From Timaviella obliquedivisa GSE-PSE-MK23-08B (GTDB taxonomy: Bacteria; Cyanobacteriota; Cyanobacteriia; Elainellales; Elainellaceae), in assembly GCA_019358855.1 (NCBI GenBank), contig JAHHII010000002.1:60690-124689 (forward strand): DNA of 64,000 nucleotides, given 5' to 3'. The notes beneath the pieces are model-generated. The model had not been told where the DNA came from. It made no database searches and saw only the letters and a program-made list of their open reading frames with translations. Below are positions 8,758-16,547 of this stretch, one piece after another (the stretch's first letter is position 1; every line of letters begins with the position of its first letter). The translations under genes and the position numbers were made by a program.

Positions 8758-9702
8758 ATGAGCAGTCTATGTCTTGTTGCAGCAAGCCTTATAACCCACG
8801 GGCAAGCACCTGGATGGCAGCTCGCAGTTCCTAAAAAAACCTTTAGTTTTCTTCCCATTGGCGCAGACAAGTCTACTTCACAGCTTTGTGATATCAACCC
8901 GCATTCCCCCATCTCCCGAGCAGCAGTCTATGAAGCCGCTGTCTTTCGTCCAGAGTTTAGCCAGAGGGGAAGAAACAGCGCCACTTCAGCTTTATTCCCT
9001 CATCGTCCCACGTCTGGCGGGCAGCTTTATCAGCAGCGCTTAACCGCTCTTAGACAAGGGGTAACCTATACTCGGCTTGCCAGCAATAGCTTTCGCAGTG
9101 AGTGGCTCACTAGCATTGTCCAACCCACCTATTCCCAGTGGAAAAAGCTCTTAAGCCGAGAAGCCAAAATGATGGCAGTCGGTCAGGGTAGAAGTCGCCT
9201 CACGGTCATTTTGGGTGACTCTCATGCGCTATGGTTTCCTATCGATCGCCTCTCTAAAGATCGATTTTGGTTGAATCAAGGGCTTTCTGGCGACACAACC
9301 TCAGGCGTTTTGAAACGTGTCTCGACCTTTGCCGAAACCCGACCCGATACTATTCATGTCATGGTCGGCATTAACGATTTACGCAAGGGCAAGACCGACA
9401 AAGAAATTCTCATCAACCTTCAACAAATTATGCAGCGGCTCCGGCAACAACACCCTGCTGCCCAAATTTTTGTTCACTCCATTTTGCCCACCCGCCTCAC
9501 AGCCATTCCCAGCAATCGCGTACGTTGGTTGAACTACAATATTTCCGCCCTCACTAAACAAGAAGCTGTCAACTATCTCAACCTCCAGCCCGCCTTCACT
9601 GATGCAGACGGCAACCTCCGCCGCGCTCTCACCACCGATGGTGTACACCTGAACGTACAGGGCTACCAGGTTTGGCAAACCGCATCTGCACCCATTTTAT
9701 AA
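8758..9702 (+). CDS. SGNH/GDSL-type hydrolase
   Basis: A 314-residue esterase/lipase-like protein with a 140-residue N-terminal region of unknown function followed by an SGNH domain. Conserved blocks are visible: ILGDSH (block I, Ser155), GLSGDT (block II, Gly178), GIND (block III, Asn206) and DGVHLN (block V, Asp294 and His297), so the full catalytic set is present. The N-terminus (CLVAASLITHG) is mildly hydrophobic and may be an export signal. A strong site AAAGGAGTT lies 7 bases before the ATG at 8758. Substrate unknown: acyl esters of lipids or polysaccharides are typical of the family. Confidence 0.87.
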   Translation: MSSLCLVAASLITHGQAPGWQLAVPKKTFSFLPIGADKSTSQLCDINPHSPISRAAVYEAAVFRPEFSQRGRNSATSALFPHRPTSGGQLYQQRLTALRQGVTYTRLASNSFRSEWLTSIVQPTYSQWKKLLSREAKMMAVGQGRSRLTVILGDSHALWFPIDRLSKDRFWLNQGLSGDTTSGVLKRVSTFAETRPDTIHVMVGINDLRKGKTDKEILINLQQIMQRLRQQHPAAQIFVHSILPTRLTAIPSNRVRWLNYNISALTKQEAVNYLNLQPAFTDADGNLRRALTTDGVHLNVQGYQVWQTASAPIL

Positions 9703-9723
9703 ACCCTTAGCATCTACACAAAT

Positions 9724-10236
9724 TCAGACCCCTTCTAACTTTAACTGCATAACCCAAGCCTTAATCCGTTCATCGGTTAGTTCAGACTGATTGTCTTCAT
9801 CCAATGCTAAACCCACAAATTTACCGTTCTTTATCGCTTTAGAAGCACTGTGCTCATAGCCTTCACTAGACCAGTATCCTACTGTTGTGCCACCTAGTTC
9901 TAAGATCTTTTCTTCTAAAATTCCCATCGCATCCTGAAAGTTGTCGGCATAGCCAATTTGATCGCCTACACCAAAGTAAGCAACCTTCTTATCTGAAAAA
10001 TCAATCTTCTCTAGCTCATCGTCATAAAAGCCCAACCAATCGCTCTGCAATTCTCCAATATTCCAAGTTGGACAACCCAGAATTACAAAGCTAAATGGTT
10101 CAAAATCATCGGCATCTGCCTGAGAAATATCAAAAAGCTCAACGACGTTTTCTCCGCCAAATTCTTTTTGAATCATTTCCGCCACCATTTGAGTGTTGCC
10201 TGTTTGGGTTCCATAAAATAAACCGATCGTTGCCAT
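9724..10236 (-). CDS. isiB: Flavodoxin
   Basis: A 170-residue long-chain flavodoxin carrying FMN, which replaces ferredoxin in photosynthetic electron transfer when iron is short. The phosphate loop is GTQTGNT (9-15), the FMN-sandwiching Trp is in PTWNIGELQSDW (about 55-66), and the aromatic Tyr is in GDQIGYADNF (about 91-100). An acidic surface is evident. isiA is not adjacent in this window. The leader holds a terminator-like hairpin and Fur-like palindromes (annotated separately), which fits iron-responsive control. Confidence 0.96.
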   Translation of the reverse strand: MATIGLFYGTQTGNTQMVAEMIQKEFGGENVVELFDISQADADDFEPFSFVILGCPTWNIGELQSDWLGFYDDELEKIDFSDKKVAYFGVGDQIGYADNFQDAMGILEEKILELGGTTVGYWSSEGYEHSASKAIKNGKFVGLALDEDNQSELTDERIKAWVMQLKLEGV

Positions 10237-10264
10237 GCTGAATTCTCTCGATATAGGATTAATA

Positions 10265-10316
10265 CAAAAAAGGTGCAGGGGAACCTAGCCCAATTTGTAA
10301 TACCGACCCTGCACCT
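10265..10316 (-). terminator. Terminator-like hairpin with T-run in the flavodoxin leader (possible attenuator)
   Basis: On the minus strand AGGTGCAGGG (10316-10307) pairs perfectly with CCCTGCACCT (10280-10271) across a 26-nt loop and is followed at once by TTTTTT, about 30 bases before the flavodoxin ATG. Either it ends an upstream minus-strand transcript or it acts as an attenuator for isiB. Confidence 0.6.
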
Positions 10317-10347
10317 GAATTATCTGCTTTAACTCCGATATTACTAA

Positions 10348-10362
10348 TGAGACTAATACTCA
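10348..10362. promoter_or_regulatory. Putative Fur box upstream of isiB
   Basis: TGAGACTAATACTCA is a near-perfect palindrome. It matches 10 of 14 fixed positions of the 7-1-7 Fur consensus TGATAATNATTATCA. It is 112 bp upstream of the isiB start. Confidence 0.45.
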
Positions 10363-10506
10363 ATAAATAAAAGCATAATTACAGGTTTCTATGCAACACT
10401 TCTCAAAAATTTTTGTGTTAAGTTTTACTAGAACCTCTAGAAGCCCTATGTAACATAGGATTTTTATCTGTCTACTCCGATGAATCTCAAGAAGATGAAT
10501 TATCTT

Positions 10507-10525
10507 ATTGAGATAGATTCTCAAT
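10507..10525. promoter_or_regulatory. Fur-like palindrome between isiB and the Crp/Fnr gene
   Basis: ATTGAGA and TCTCAAT are exact 7-bp inverted arms around TAGAT. The inner 15 bases also match 10 of 14 positions of the 7-1-7 Fur consensus. The site lies in the divergent gap and could serve either gene. Confidence 0.4.
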
Positions 10526-10666
10526 TTTATGGCATGATATGCGAATGTGATGAATGTCATGTATGACCGCACTCTGTTAGCAAGCTTCTCTGGCGTGACA
10601 CTTGCCAAATAAAGTTTGCCAAATAAAGTTTTTAGAGCCTCACCTAATCTGCTTGGAGACGAATGT

Positions 10667-11287
10667 ATGTTTACTACTCTGGCTCAGGTCAACCCATCTT
10701 TGCTCCGGGACGGCTGTTTTGAGGTCGATGCTGAACGATCGCCTATCACCTTTCAGACGTTTAACCGACGAGAAATTTTGCCATCCTACTATCAACAGAA
10801 CATTTGGCAAATCGAAAGCGGAGTTGTCCGCACCTTGACTTGGGACGCTAATGGCACCGTTATTCCACTCGGCTTTTGGGGAAAGGGTGATGTTGTTGGC
10901 TATCTCCTCTCAGAGTTTAGTCCCTACCAAGTCGAGTGTTTAACTCAAGTGAGAGTACAAAAGTTGTCAGATTCTTATGTCTGTTCCCGTGAAATGATGC
11001 TGTCTCACATCTCGCAAACCCAGATGCTGTTGAAGATCGTTCACACTGGCTCAATGGAAAAACGCCTCCTGCATTTTTTGCTCTGGATGTCCAAACGATT
11101 TGGGTATCAAATGGAGTCTGGCTGGCGGCTAGACTTACGCTTAACACACCTGGATATTGCTGAAGCTTTGGGGACTACGCGAGTGACTGTAACGCGATTA
11201 TTGGGGCAACTTCAGCAAGAGGGCGTAATTCAATGGTCGCGGCGAGAGCAAATCTTATGCGATGACTCAAGATTGCAGCAAGACTAG
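10667..11287 (+). CDS. Crp/Fnr-family transcriptional regulator
   Basis: A DNA-binding regulator of 206 residues from the chosen start. An N-terminal cyclic-nucleotide-binding-like beta-roll (about 10-110) is followed by a long dimer helix and a C-terminal winged helix-turn-helix (LTHLDIAEALGTTRVTVTRLL, trimmed here to its core DIAEALGTTRVTVTRLL). The reading frame opens earlier with TTG at 10616, but ATG 10667 has a GGAG site 8 bases upstream and is preferred. Effector unknown: no FNR cysteine set is visible. It is divergent from flavodoxin and just upstream of iron-storage-type genes, so a role in iron or redox control is possible but unproven. A 14-bp direct repeat (TTTGCCAAATAAAG) lies just upstream. 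Confidence 0.88.
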   Translation: MFTTLAQVNPSLLRDGCFEVDAERSPITFQTFNRREILPSYYQQNIWQIESGVVRTLTWDANGTVIPLGFWGKGDVVGYLLSEFSPYQVECLTQVRVQKLSDSYVCSREMMLSHISQTQMLLKIVHTGSMEKRLLHFLLWMSKRFGYQMESGWRLDLRLTHLDIAEALGTTRVTVTRLLGQLQQEGVIQWSRREQILCDDSRLQQD

Positions 11288-11602
11288 AGAAGATACACGA
11301 AAGAAGACACAGGATAGCTGCAAGTTAAAGCATATCCTTAGTCAATCACTAGTGAGAATTCAGGCATTAACAGAAGTTATTTTTCTAACTAATTGACTCT
11401 TTTCTTAACTGTAGTCGTATACTGTAGTAAAGTTTAGGCTAAGCGATCGCTGGGGTTATTGTATACTTGTCAGTCTTTATCATTGGTGTAATTGTAACTG
11501 CTTTGTCAAAGCTTATTGCTCTTAGATCTCAGGTAAATTCTAGAAAGTTTCTCAACTAAAAGTAGGAGCTTTCTATCAATCATTCATCTCATTCAAAATT
11601 CA
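11288..11602. other. Non-coding gap before the ferritin-like gene
   Basis: This 315-bp AT-rich stretch holds one HIP1 site (GCGATCGC near 11443) and a short imperfect hairpin near 11541-11574 (AGAAAG and CTTTCT arms). No tRNA, ORF or clear operator was recognised. The promoter of the ferritin-like gene must lie here. Confidence 0.5.
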
Positions 11603-12052
11603 ATGAAAGAACTTGATACCGAAAAAACAATCTATCTTCTGAATGCCATTATGGAGGCAGAGTTATCTGGTGTTATTCGATATACCCACTACTCATTGAT
11701 GATTAGTGGTCCGAATCGCATTCCGATCGTAGGTTTTTTAAAGGGTCAAGCCAGTGAATCATTGCTGCACGCTCAGCAAGCTGGAGAAATACTAACTGGG
11801 TTAGAAGGTCACCCTACATTGAGGACGACCCCTATTGAAGAAACCGATCAGCATACTATTTACGACATTTTGAGAGAAAGCCTCAACCACGAGACAGCAG
11901 CGCTGAATTTATACAAGAGTTTACTTAGTGTGGTTAAAGATGCCAGCGTTTATCTTGAAGAATTTGCTCGTGGCATGATTGGGCAAGAAGAAATGCATGG
12001 CTTGGAGCTAAAGAAAATGCTGCGTGATTTTGAACCAAGAGTTGTGCAGTAG
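11603..12052 (+). CDS. Ferritin-like (bacterioferritin-related) protein
   Basis: A 149-residue four-helix-bundle protein of the bacterioferritin type. Aligned to E. coli Bfr, the first metal glutamate is E20 (Bfr E18), the first His is H56 (H54), the middle Glu is in LNHETAAL (E94), and the last pair is in GQEEMHGLEL (E127 and H130). The bridging ligand equivalent to E51 is Ser53, with Glu at the neighbouring position 52, so the diiron site is altered or shifted. The heme Met52 is replaced by Leu. It sits 25 bp upstream of a FeoA-domain gene, most likely in one operon, which supports an iron role. A ferroxidase function is not certain. Confidence 0.82.
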   Translation: MKELDTEKTIYLLNAIMEAELSGVIRYTHYSLMISGPNRIPIVGFLKGQASESLLHAQQAGEILTGLEGHPTLRTTPIEETDQHTIYDILRESLNHETAALNLYKSLLSVVKDASVYLEEFARGMIGQEEMHGLELKKMLRDFEPRVVQ

Positions 12053-12077
12053 CCACCGTTATTGGGAGCAGTGAGCC

Positions 12078-12401
12078 ATGAAGCGTTTAGCAAAGAACTT
12101 TCAAAAAAATTCCTGGCGAGGATTTATGTTTTTTTGCGCTACTGTCCAGTCATCTACTCACGCTAATGAATCGAATTCTTCGCCCTCTCTTTCTCAGGCA
12201 AAGGTGGGCGATTGCCTTCAAATTACTAAGATTTGCTGTTCAGAGTGTGTATCAGATCTGGCTCGTCAAGGGTTAGCTTCTGGGGTAAAGGTTGAGGTTG
12301 CGAGTGTGACTCATAATGGTTCTATTGTCGTTACGTTAGGCGATAAAAACATTGGATTAGGAGCGGCGATCGCTCGTCAAATCTTAGTCGCTCCCCTATA
12401 A
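12078..12401 (+). CDS. FeoA-domain protein
   Basis: A 107-residue protein whose C-terminal 65 residues form a FeoA/SH3-like domain (starting VGDCLQITKI, ending GLGAAIARQILV). FeoA proteins modulate ferrous-iron transport by FeoB. No feoB is seen here, so it may be a stand-alone partner of the ferritin-like protein encoded 25 bp upstream. The first 40 residues (basic, then hydrophobic, then polar) are unusual and the true start may be internal. Three cysteines lie close together in ITKICCSECV, a possible metal site. Confidence 0.75.
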   Translation: MKRLAKNFQKNSWRGFMFFCATVQSSTHANESNSSPSLSQAKVGDCLQITKICCSECVSDLARQGLASGVKVEVASVTHNGSIVVTLGDKNIGLGAAIARQILVAPL

Positions 12402-12497
12402 AAAGAGCGTTTATCAAAAGAGCGTTACAAGCAAACTATCAAAACTTTTTTCATTAAGACTCAGCTTCTAGCTAATGAAATCCTCAAGCATCGTTTT

Positions 12498-13343
12498 TTA
12501 TCGTTGGGTTTTGATCTGGCTCAATACCGTTGCGACTAACACCATTGCTCCGCCTAATAAGCCTCTTGTGCCCAAACTTTCACCCAACCACCAAAACGAA
12601 AAAATGGTAGCAAATACTGGCTCCAGCGCGTAGACAATCGCCGTTTCCGTAGCACTAACATGACGTTGGGCGATCGCCTGAGTCCAAGTCGTCATTGCAG
12701 TTGCCATGATTCCTAGATAAACGATCGCTCCCCAGTTTTGCTGAATTGCCTGAGCCTGCTCCATCAGTTCGGGTAATGCCCAAATGAATCCTAGTAGGCT
12801 CGTGGTCATGAGTTGATAAATCGTTAAAGCTAGAGGCGGATGATGGGGGGCGATCGCTTCCATCAACAAAACGTAGACGGCAAAACTCAGCGCACAGCCA
12901 AATACCCAAAGATCGCCAATGCCTAGCGCTCCTCCTTCCCAAGACAAAATCCCAATTCCTGCTAACGCTAGCCCTGCCGATATCCAAACTCGCTGCGACA
13001 AGCTCCGACCTAGCAAGAAGCCTAACAGCGGCACCATAATCACATTTAAACTGGTAATAAATGCCGATCGATTAGAGGAAATTGTCTGTAACCCTATCAC
13101 TTGGGTAACAACGGAAAGATAAATCATAACTCCCAAAATTGCGCCATCTCGGAGTAACCGTGCGTTGAAATGACGACACCAGGGCAAAAGCGTCAGGGCT
13201 CCCACTGAGAAGCGACTGCATATCAAGACCGCAGGAGACAGGGTAGTCAGGGCACCTTTAAGCAAAGCAAAGGTAGTACCCCAAACTAGCGTGGTACCTA
13301 CTAGTATCAAAACATACCAGTAGTGGGAGGCAGATTTTTGCAT
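12498..13343 (-). CDS. EamA/DMT-family transporter
   Basis: An inner-membrane protein of 281 residues with about ten hydrophobic helices in two EamA repeats (about 8-138 and 148-278). The first repeat begins VLILVGTTLVWGTTFALLKG, typical of the drug/metabolite transporter superfamily. Substrate unknown: members export amino acids, metabolites or drugs. It is convergent with the FeoA gene and divergent from the nuclease gene. Confidence 0.88.
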   Translation of the reverse strand: MQKSASHYWYVLILVGTTLVWGTTFALLKGALTTLSPAVLICSRFSVGALTLLPWCRHFNARLLRDGAILGVMIYLSVVTQVIGLQTISSNRSAFITSLNVIMVPLLGFLLGRSLSQRVWISAGLALAGIGILSWEGGALGIGDLWVFGCALSFAVYVLLMEAIAPHHPPLALTIYQLMTTSLLGFIWALPELMEQAQAIQQNWGAIVYLGIMATAMTTWTQAIAQRHVSATETAIVYALEPVFATIFSFWWLGESLGTRGLLGGAMVLVATVLSQIKTQR

Positions 13344-13554
13344 AATGCGGAAAGTTTTCTAAAGAAATATGCTGAAGAAATATCGACAAAGCGCTAGATA
13401 TGGAAAAAACTAATACAAAAGAACCTGTTATAAACCTATATCTGGTGCCATTATAGAACCATCCCTTCGATAGACTTTGCAGATAGGCGACCCGCTTGGG
13501 GGGTTTCAAAGAGATCGCCCAGCAGCAAAGATTGCCCAAATCATCTCAGAAACT

Positions 13555-14349
13555 ATGACTTACGCTCTCTCTGCCGCCAAGCTCCAAACCTATTACCGTT
13601 GCCCCCGTGCCTACTATTTTCGCTACGAACGCCGCATCGAAAGCGCTGCGTTTTTCGGTTCGGCAGTCTTGGGAACCTCTCTCCATCAGGCTTTGGCGCA
13701 AATTTACCAAGACTGGCACTACCAGGATGCGATTCCTCGTTTGGATTGGATTGAGTATTGCTGGAGTCAGCAAGCTCATAGTTTAACCTCTAACCAAATT
13801 AACGAAGGGCGATCGATCCTCAGTCGTTACTACCAAGATTTTATTGCCAATCAGTCTGCCATGCGCAAGCCCCTTGCCATAGAGGGTAGAATTCAGGGCA
13901 CGCTGCAAGCTGAGAACCTGGAATTTTCACTGTCGGGGCGTTACGATCGCCTTGATTTTTTAGACGACGGTTTAGAGTTAATCGACTACAAATCTGCGAA
14001 GGAGGTTGATTACGCCGAACCCGACGAGATTGATCTACAAATTGGCTTGTACTACTTAGCACTCGAACAGCGCTACCAACGCCAACTCAAGCGCATGAGT
14101 CTGCTATTTTTGCGCACTGGCGAGAAAATTAGCTTTGAAGCTACTCCCGAACATCGCCAACGGGTAGAGGAAGTGATTTGCGAACTAGCGGTTGAGTTGC
14201 GCCAAGATCAGCGCTGGACTCCGTTTCCCAGCAATCAGTGCGATCGCTGTTCGTACGCGCGATATTGCCCCGCCATGCGCCCTGATCCTGAGCCCATGCC
14301 CGAAGACACAAAGCCACAGCAGGGTTTACAGTTGGTTTTAAGTATTTAA
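13555..14349 (+). CDS. PD-(D/E)XK nuclease with RecB/Cas4-like Fe-S cysteines
   Basis: A 264-residue nuclease of the PDDEXK_1 (RecB/AddB/Cas4) type. Visible active-site elements are His44 (GTSLHQAL), Asp131 (SGRYDRLDF), Asp144-Tyr-Lys146 (LIDYKSA) and Gln162 (motif III). Four cysteines, C16 (YRCPRAY) and C229, C232 and C238 (CDRCSYARYCP), reproduce the iron-sulfur clasp of Cas4 and AddB. ATG 13555 is chosen because the nuclease fold begins there (LSAAKLQTYYRCP); the open frame extends to a TTG at 13477. One base separates it from the methylase gene, so the two are almost surely co-translated. No helicase or cas gene is nearby. Confidence 0.87.
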   Translation: MTYALSAAKLQTYYRCPRAYYFRYERRIESAAFFGSAVLGTSLHQALAQIYQDWHYQDAIPRLDWIEYCWSQQAHSLTSNQINEGRSILSRYYQDFIANQSAMRKPLAIEGRIQGTLQAENLEFSLSGRYDRLDFLDDGLELIDYKSAKEVDYAEPDEIDLQIGLYYLALEQRYQRQLKRMSLLFLRTGEKISFEATPEHRQRVEEVICELAVELRQDQRWTPFPSNQCDRCSYARYCPAMRPDPEPMPEDTKPQQGLQLVLSI

Positions 14350-14350
14350 C

Positions 14351-16195
14351 ATGGTGAAGCCGACCTCGTTGAAGTGGGTCAATACTTGGTTTAAGGCGAT
14401 CGCAGCTGATTTAATGACACAAGAGTCGGGGTTAACCCCGACTGAACTCTACGTGCGCGTTCAGAGCCACATTTTAGATACGCTTTATTACGAAGTTTGC
14501 AAAAGGCACCCAGTATCTTTGCCAGGATTTGAAGTTCCTCAACAACCTACTCACGGAATTAAAGCTCCACCCATTCCAGATATCAATGCTAAGGGATTAG
14601 GGGAAATCTATGAGCAGATTTTAAGCCATAATCCGACCGAAAAAAAGACAGACGGTGCCTATTACACTCCAACACAGCTTGTAGATTTTGTAATTAAAAA
14701 TACTGTGAGGGTTTGGCAAGGAGGGTTGCCTACTGTTCTTGATCCGGCTTGTGGAGGGGGTGTCTTTCTGCTGGCAGCTTATCAAGAATTGTTGGATCGG
14801 CGATCGCAAAACATGGGGCGATCGCTTAGCCGCATAGAACGCGAACAAATTTTGCTAGATTGCATTCACGGCGTTGATATTAACCCTCAGGCTGTCACAG
14901 TGACGCAGCTTTCCCTCCTCCTCAAACTCCTAGAAAATCAGCCTCCATCGCCGCAACCCCTGCCCGATCTCAGGCGTAATATTCATTGTGGAAACGCAGT
15001 GATTAGTGAGGATTTTGAGGGGCATAATTCTTCTCAAAACCAAACTCTAGTTTGGCAAAAAGCATTCCCAAATATTTTACGATCCAATGGTTTTAATATT
15101 ATCATCGGTAATCCGCCTTACGTAGATTCCGAGTGGATGACGAAGTATCTTCCCGGTTGGCGACAGTATTGCACCCACCATTACAAGAGCGCTACTGGAA
15201 ACTGGGATTTGTTTTGTATTTTTATTGAAAAAGCTTTAACATTATGTCAACCGAATGGGTTAATCAGCCTGGTCGTGCCTAATAAATTAGCCTCTGCAGA
15301 CTATGCCTCTGGAGCGCGATCGCTCTTAGCAACAGCTAGCCAAATCATTACTGTTCACGACTACTCCCGAAGTGCAGCATTTGAAGCGGCAGTTTATCCA
15401 TTAGTGTTTGTCGCTAAAAAGAGAGCTATGCCGCTAGAAAAAAAGGAACCCGGCGCAGTGTGGGTAATCGCCGCTACGGTTCAGCAGTCCCAACTCCTCG
15501 ATCGCCTTCGAGATCATTTTCCTAAGCTGGAGGCGATCGCCCAAGTGAATGGAGCGGCAACGGTTGCGGAAGCTTACGCCATGCAGGAATTGATTGAAGA
15601 AGGACAGCCTCAAGCAGAAGGACAGAGCAATCATCATTTGCGAATGGTGAACAGTGGCACAATCGATCCCTACTGTTTCTTGTGGGGCAAAAAACCAATG
15701 CGATATTTGGGACAGTCTTACTTGTATCCTGTGATTGTAAAATGCGATCGCCTGCCACCCAAGCGGCTACAGCAAGCCAAACAACCGAAAATCATTGTTT
15801 CTGGCATGACTCAACGCTTAGAATGCGCGATCGATCAGGATGGCTCCTTCCTGGCAGGAAAGTCAACCTCTATCATTTTTTCATCTCAAACCTGTGATCT
15901 ATACCCTCTCTTAGGGGTTCTCAATAGCAGTCTCATCAGCTTCTACTTGAAGAGTTACTTTAGTGGAAATAGATTGAAAGGTAATTATCTTCGGATTGGT
16001 TCGCCCCAGCTTCGACAAATTCCTATTTGCTTACCGAAGAACCCTGCACTCATGATTAAACTTATTAGGCAGCGGCTTACAGAAACCATTCCCATCCGAT
16101 TGCAAACACTTGATCATCAGATCGATCAACTTGTATATCAACTCTACGAGCTAACAGACTTAGAGATTCAAATGATTGAACGCGCTAAGCTTTAG
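14351..16195 (+). CDS. Eco57I-like N6-adenine DNA methyltransferase with TaqI-like specificity region
   Basis: A 614-residue DNA methylase. SAM motif I is VLDPACGGGVFL (129-140), motif X is GAYYTPTQLVDFVI (102-115) and catalytic motif IV is NPPY (254-257), as in gamma-class m6A enzymes. The C-terminal 250 residues look like a TaqI-type target-recognition domain (LGVLNSSLISFYLKSYFSG near 520). Unlike true type IIG enzymes it has no nuclease domain of its own, and the gene just upstream supplies a separate PD-(D/E)XK protein. This suggests a split restriction-modification or other DNA-defence module; an orphan methylase with a repair nuclease is the alternative. Confidence 0.87.
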   Translation: MVKPTSLKWVNTWFKAIAADLMTQESGLTPTELYVRVQSHILDTLYYEVCKRHPVSLPGFEVPQQPTHGIKAPPIPDINAKGLGEIYEQILSHNPTEKKTDGAYYTPTQLVDFVIKNTVRVWQGGLPTVLDPACGGGVFLLAAYQELLDRRSQNMGRSLSRIEREQILLDCIHGVDINPQAVTVTQLSLLLKLLENQPPSPQPLPDLRRNIHCGNAVISEDFEGHNSSQNQTLVWQKAFPNILRSNGFNIIIGNPPYVDSEWMTKYLPGWRQYCTHHYKSATGNWDLFCIFIEKALTLCQPNGLISLVVPNKLASADYASGARSLLATASQIITVHDYSRSAAFEAAVYPLVFVAKKRAMPLEKKEPGAVWVIAATVQQSQLLDRLRDHFPKLEAIAQVNGAATVAEAYAMQELIEEGQPQAEGQSNHHLRMVNSGTIDPYCFLWGKKPMRYLGQSYLYPVIVKCDRLPPKRLQQAKQPKIIVSGMTQRLECAIDQDGSFLAGKSTSIIFSSQTCDLYPLLGVLNSSLISFYLKSYFSGNRLKGNYLRIGSPQLRQIPICLPKNPALMIKLIRQRLTETIPIRLQTLDHQIDQLVYQLYELTDLEIQMIERAKL

Positions 16196-16385
16196 GTTTT
16201 GCCAGAATTGCGGCGATTAGAGCAGGCGTTCCACCAATCATGCCGAAGATAATCCAGCGCTGGAGGTTTAAGCCTTTTTTATGAGCCGCGATCGCCGCAA
16301 GTCCGCCCATGAAACAATGTAGAATCAACGGAACTAAATACCACTGTGGCGCAAGCTGCGGGTCAAACAACAAATCAGTCAGCAC
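16185..16385 (-). CDS. Small two-helix membrane protein
   Basis: A 66-residue protein from a GTG at 16385, preceded by AGGA five bases upstream. Two hydrophobic helices (about 16-33 and 44-62) flank a basic loop (AAHKKGLNLQRW). The frame stays open to an ATG at 16421, but that would overlap the stop of the tiny gene upstream. Its 3' end overlaps the methylase gene on the other strand by 11 bp. Function unknown. Confidence 0.6.
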   Translation of the reverse strand: MLTDLLFDPQLAPQWYLVPLILHCFMGGLAAIAAHKKGLNLQRWIIFGMIGGTPALIAAILAKPKA

Positions 16386-16392
16386 AATTTCC

Positions 16393-16503
16393 TCACTTTC
16401 GATCCATCGCAGAAACGCCACTTAATAGCATCACTAAGCCGCCAATTAGAATGGCGATCGCCACTCCTCCCGCCAAAACATCCAACCAGCCTGTACTTTC
16501 CAT
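16393..16503 (-). CDS. 36-residue single-helix membrane protein
   Basis: ATG at 16503 with a GAGGAAGGA site upstream encodes 36 residues with one hydrophobic helix (LAGGVAIAILIGGLVMLLSG) and a short DRK tail. Its stop lies 7 bp before the GTG of the next small membrane gene, so the two look like one dicistron. No named family recognised. Confidence 0.6.
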   Translation of the reverse strand: MESTGWLDVLAGGVAIAILIGGLVMLLSGVSAMDRK

Positions 16504-16547
16504 GCTCAATGTCCTTCCTCTTGCTTCGACTCAACTAAACGCAATAC

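Noticed and set aside
10360..10608. 82-residue minus-strand frame upstream of flavodoxin
   Set aside because: No ribosome site or recognisable domain; it covers both Fur-like palindromes and the divergent promoter region.
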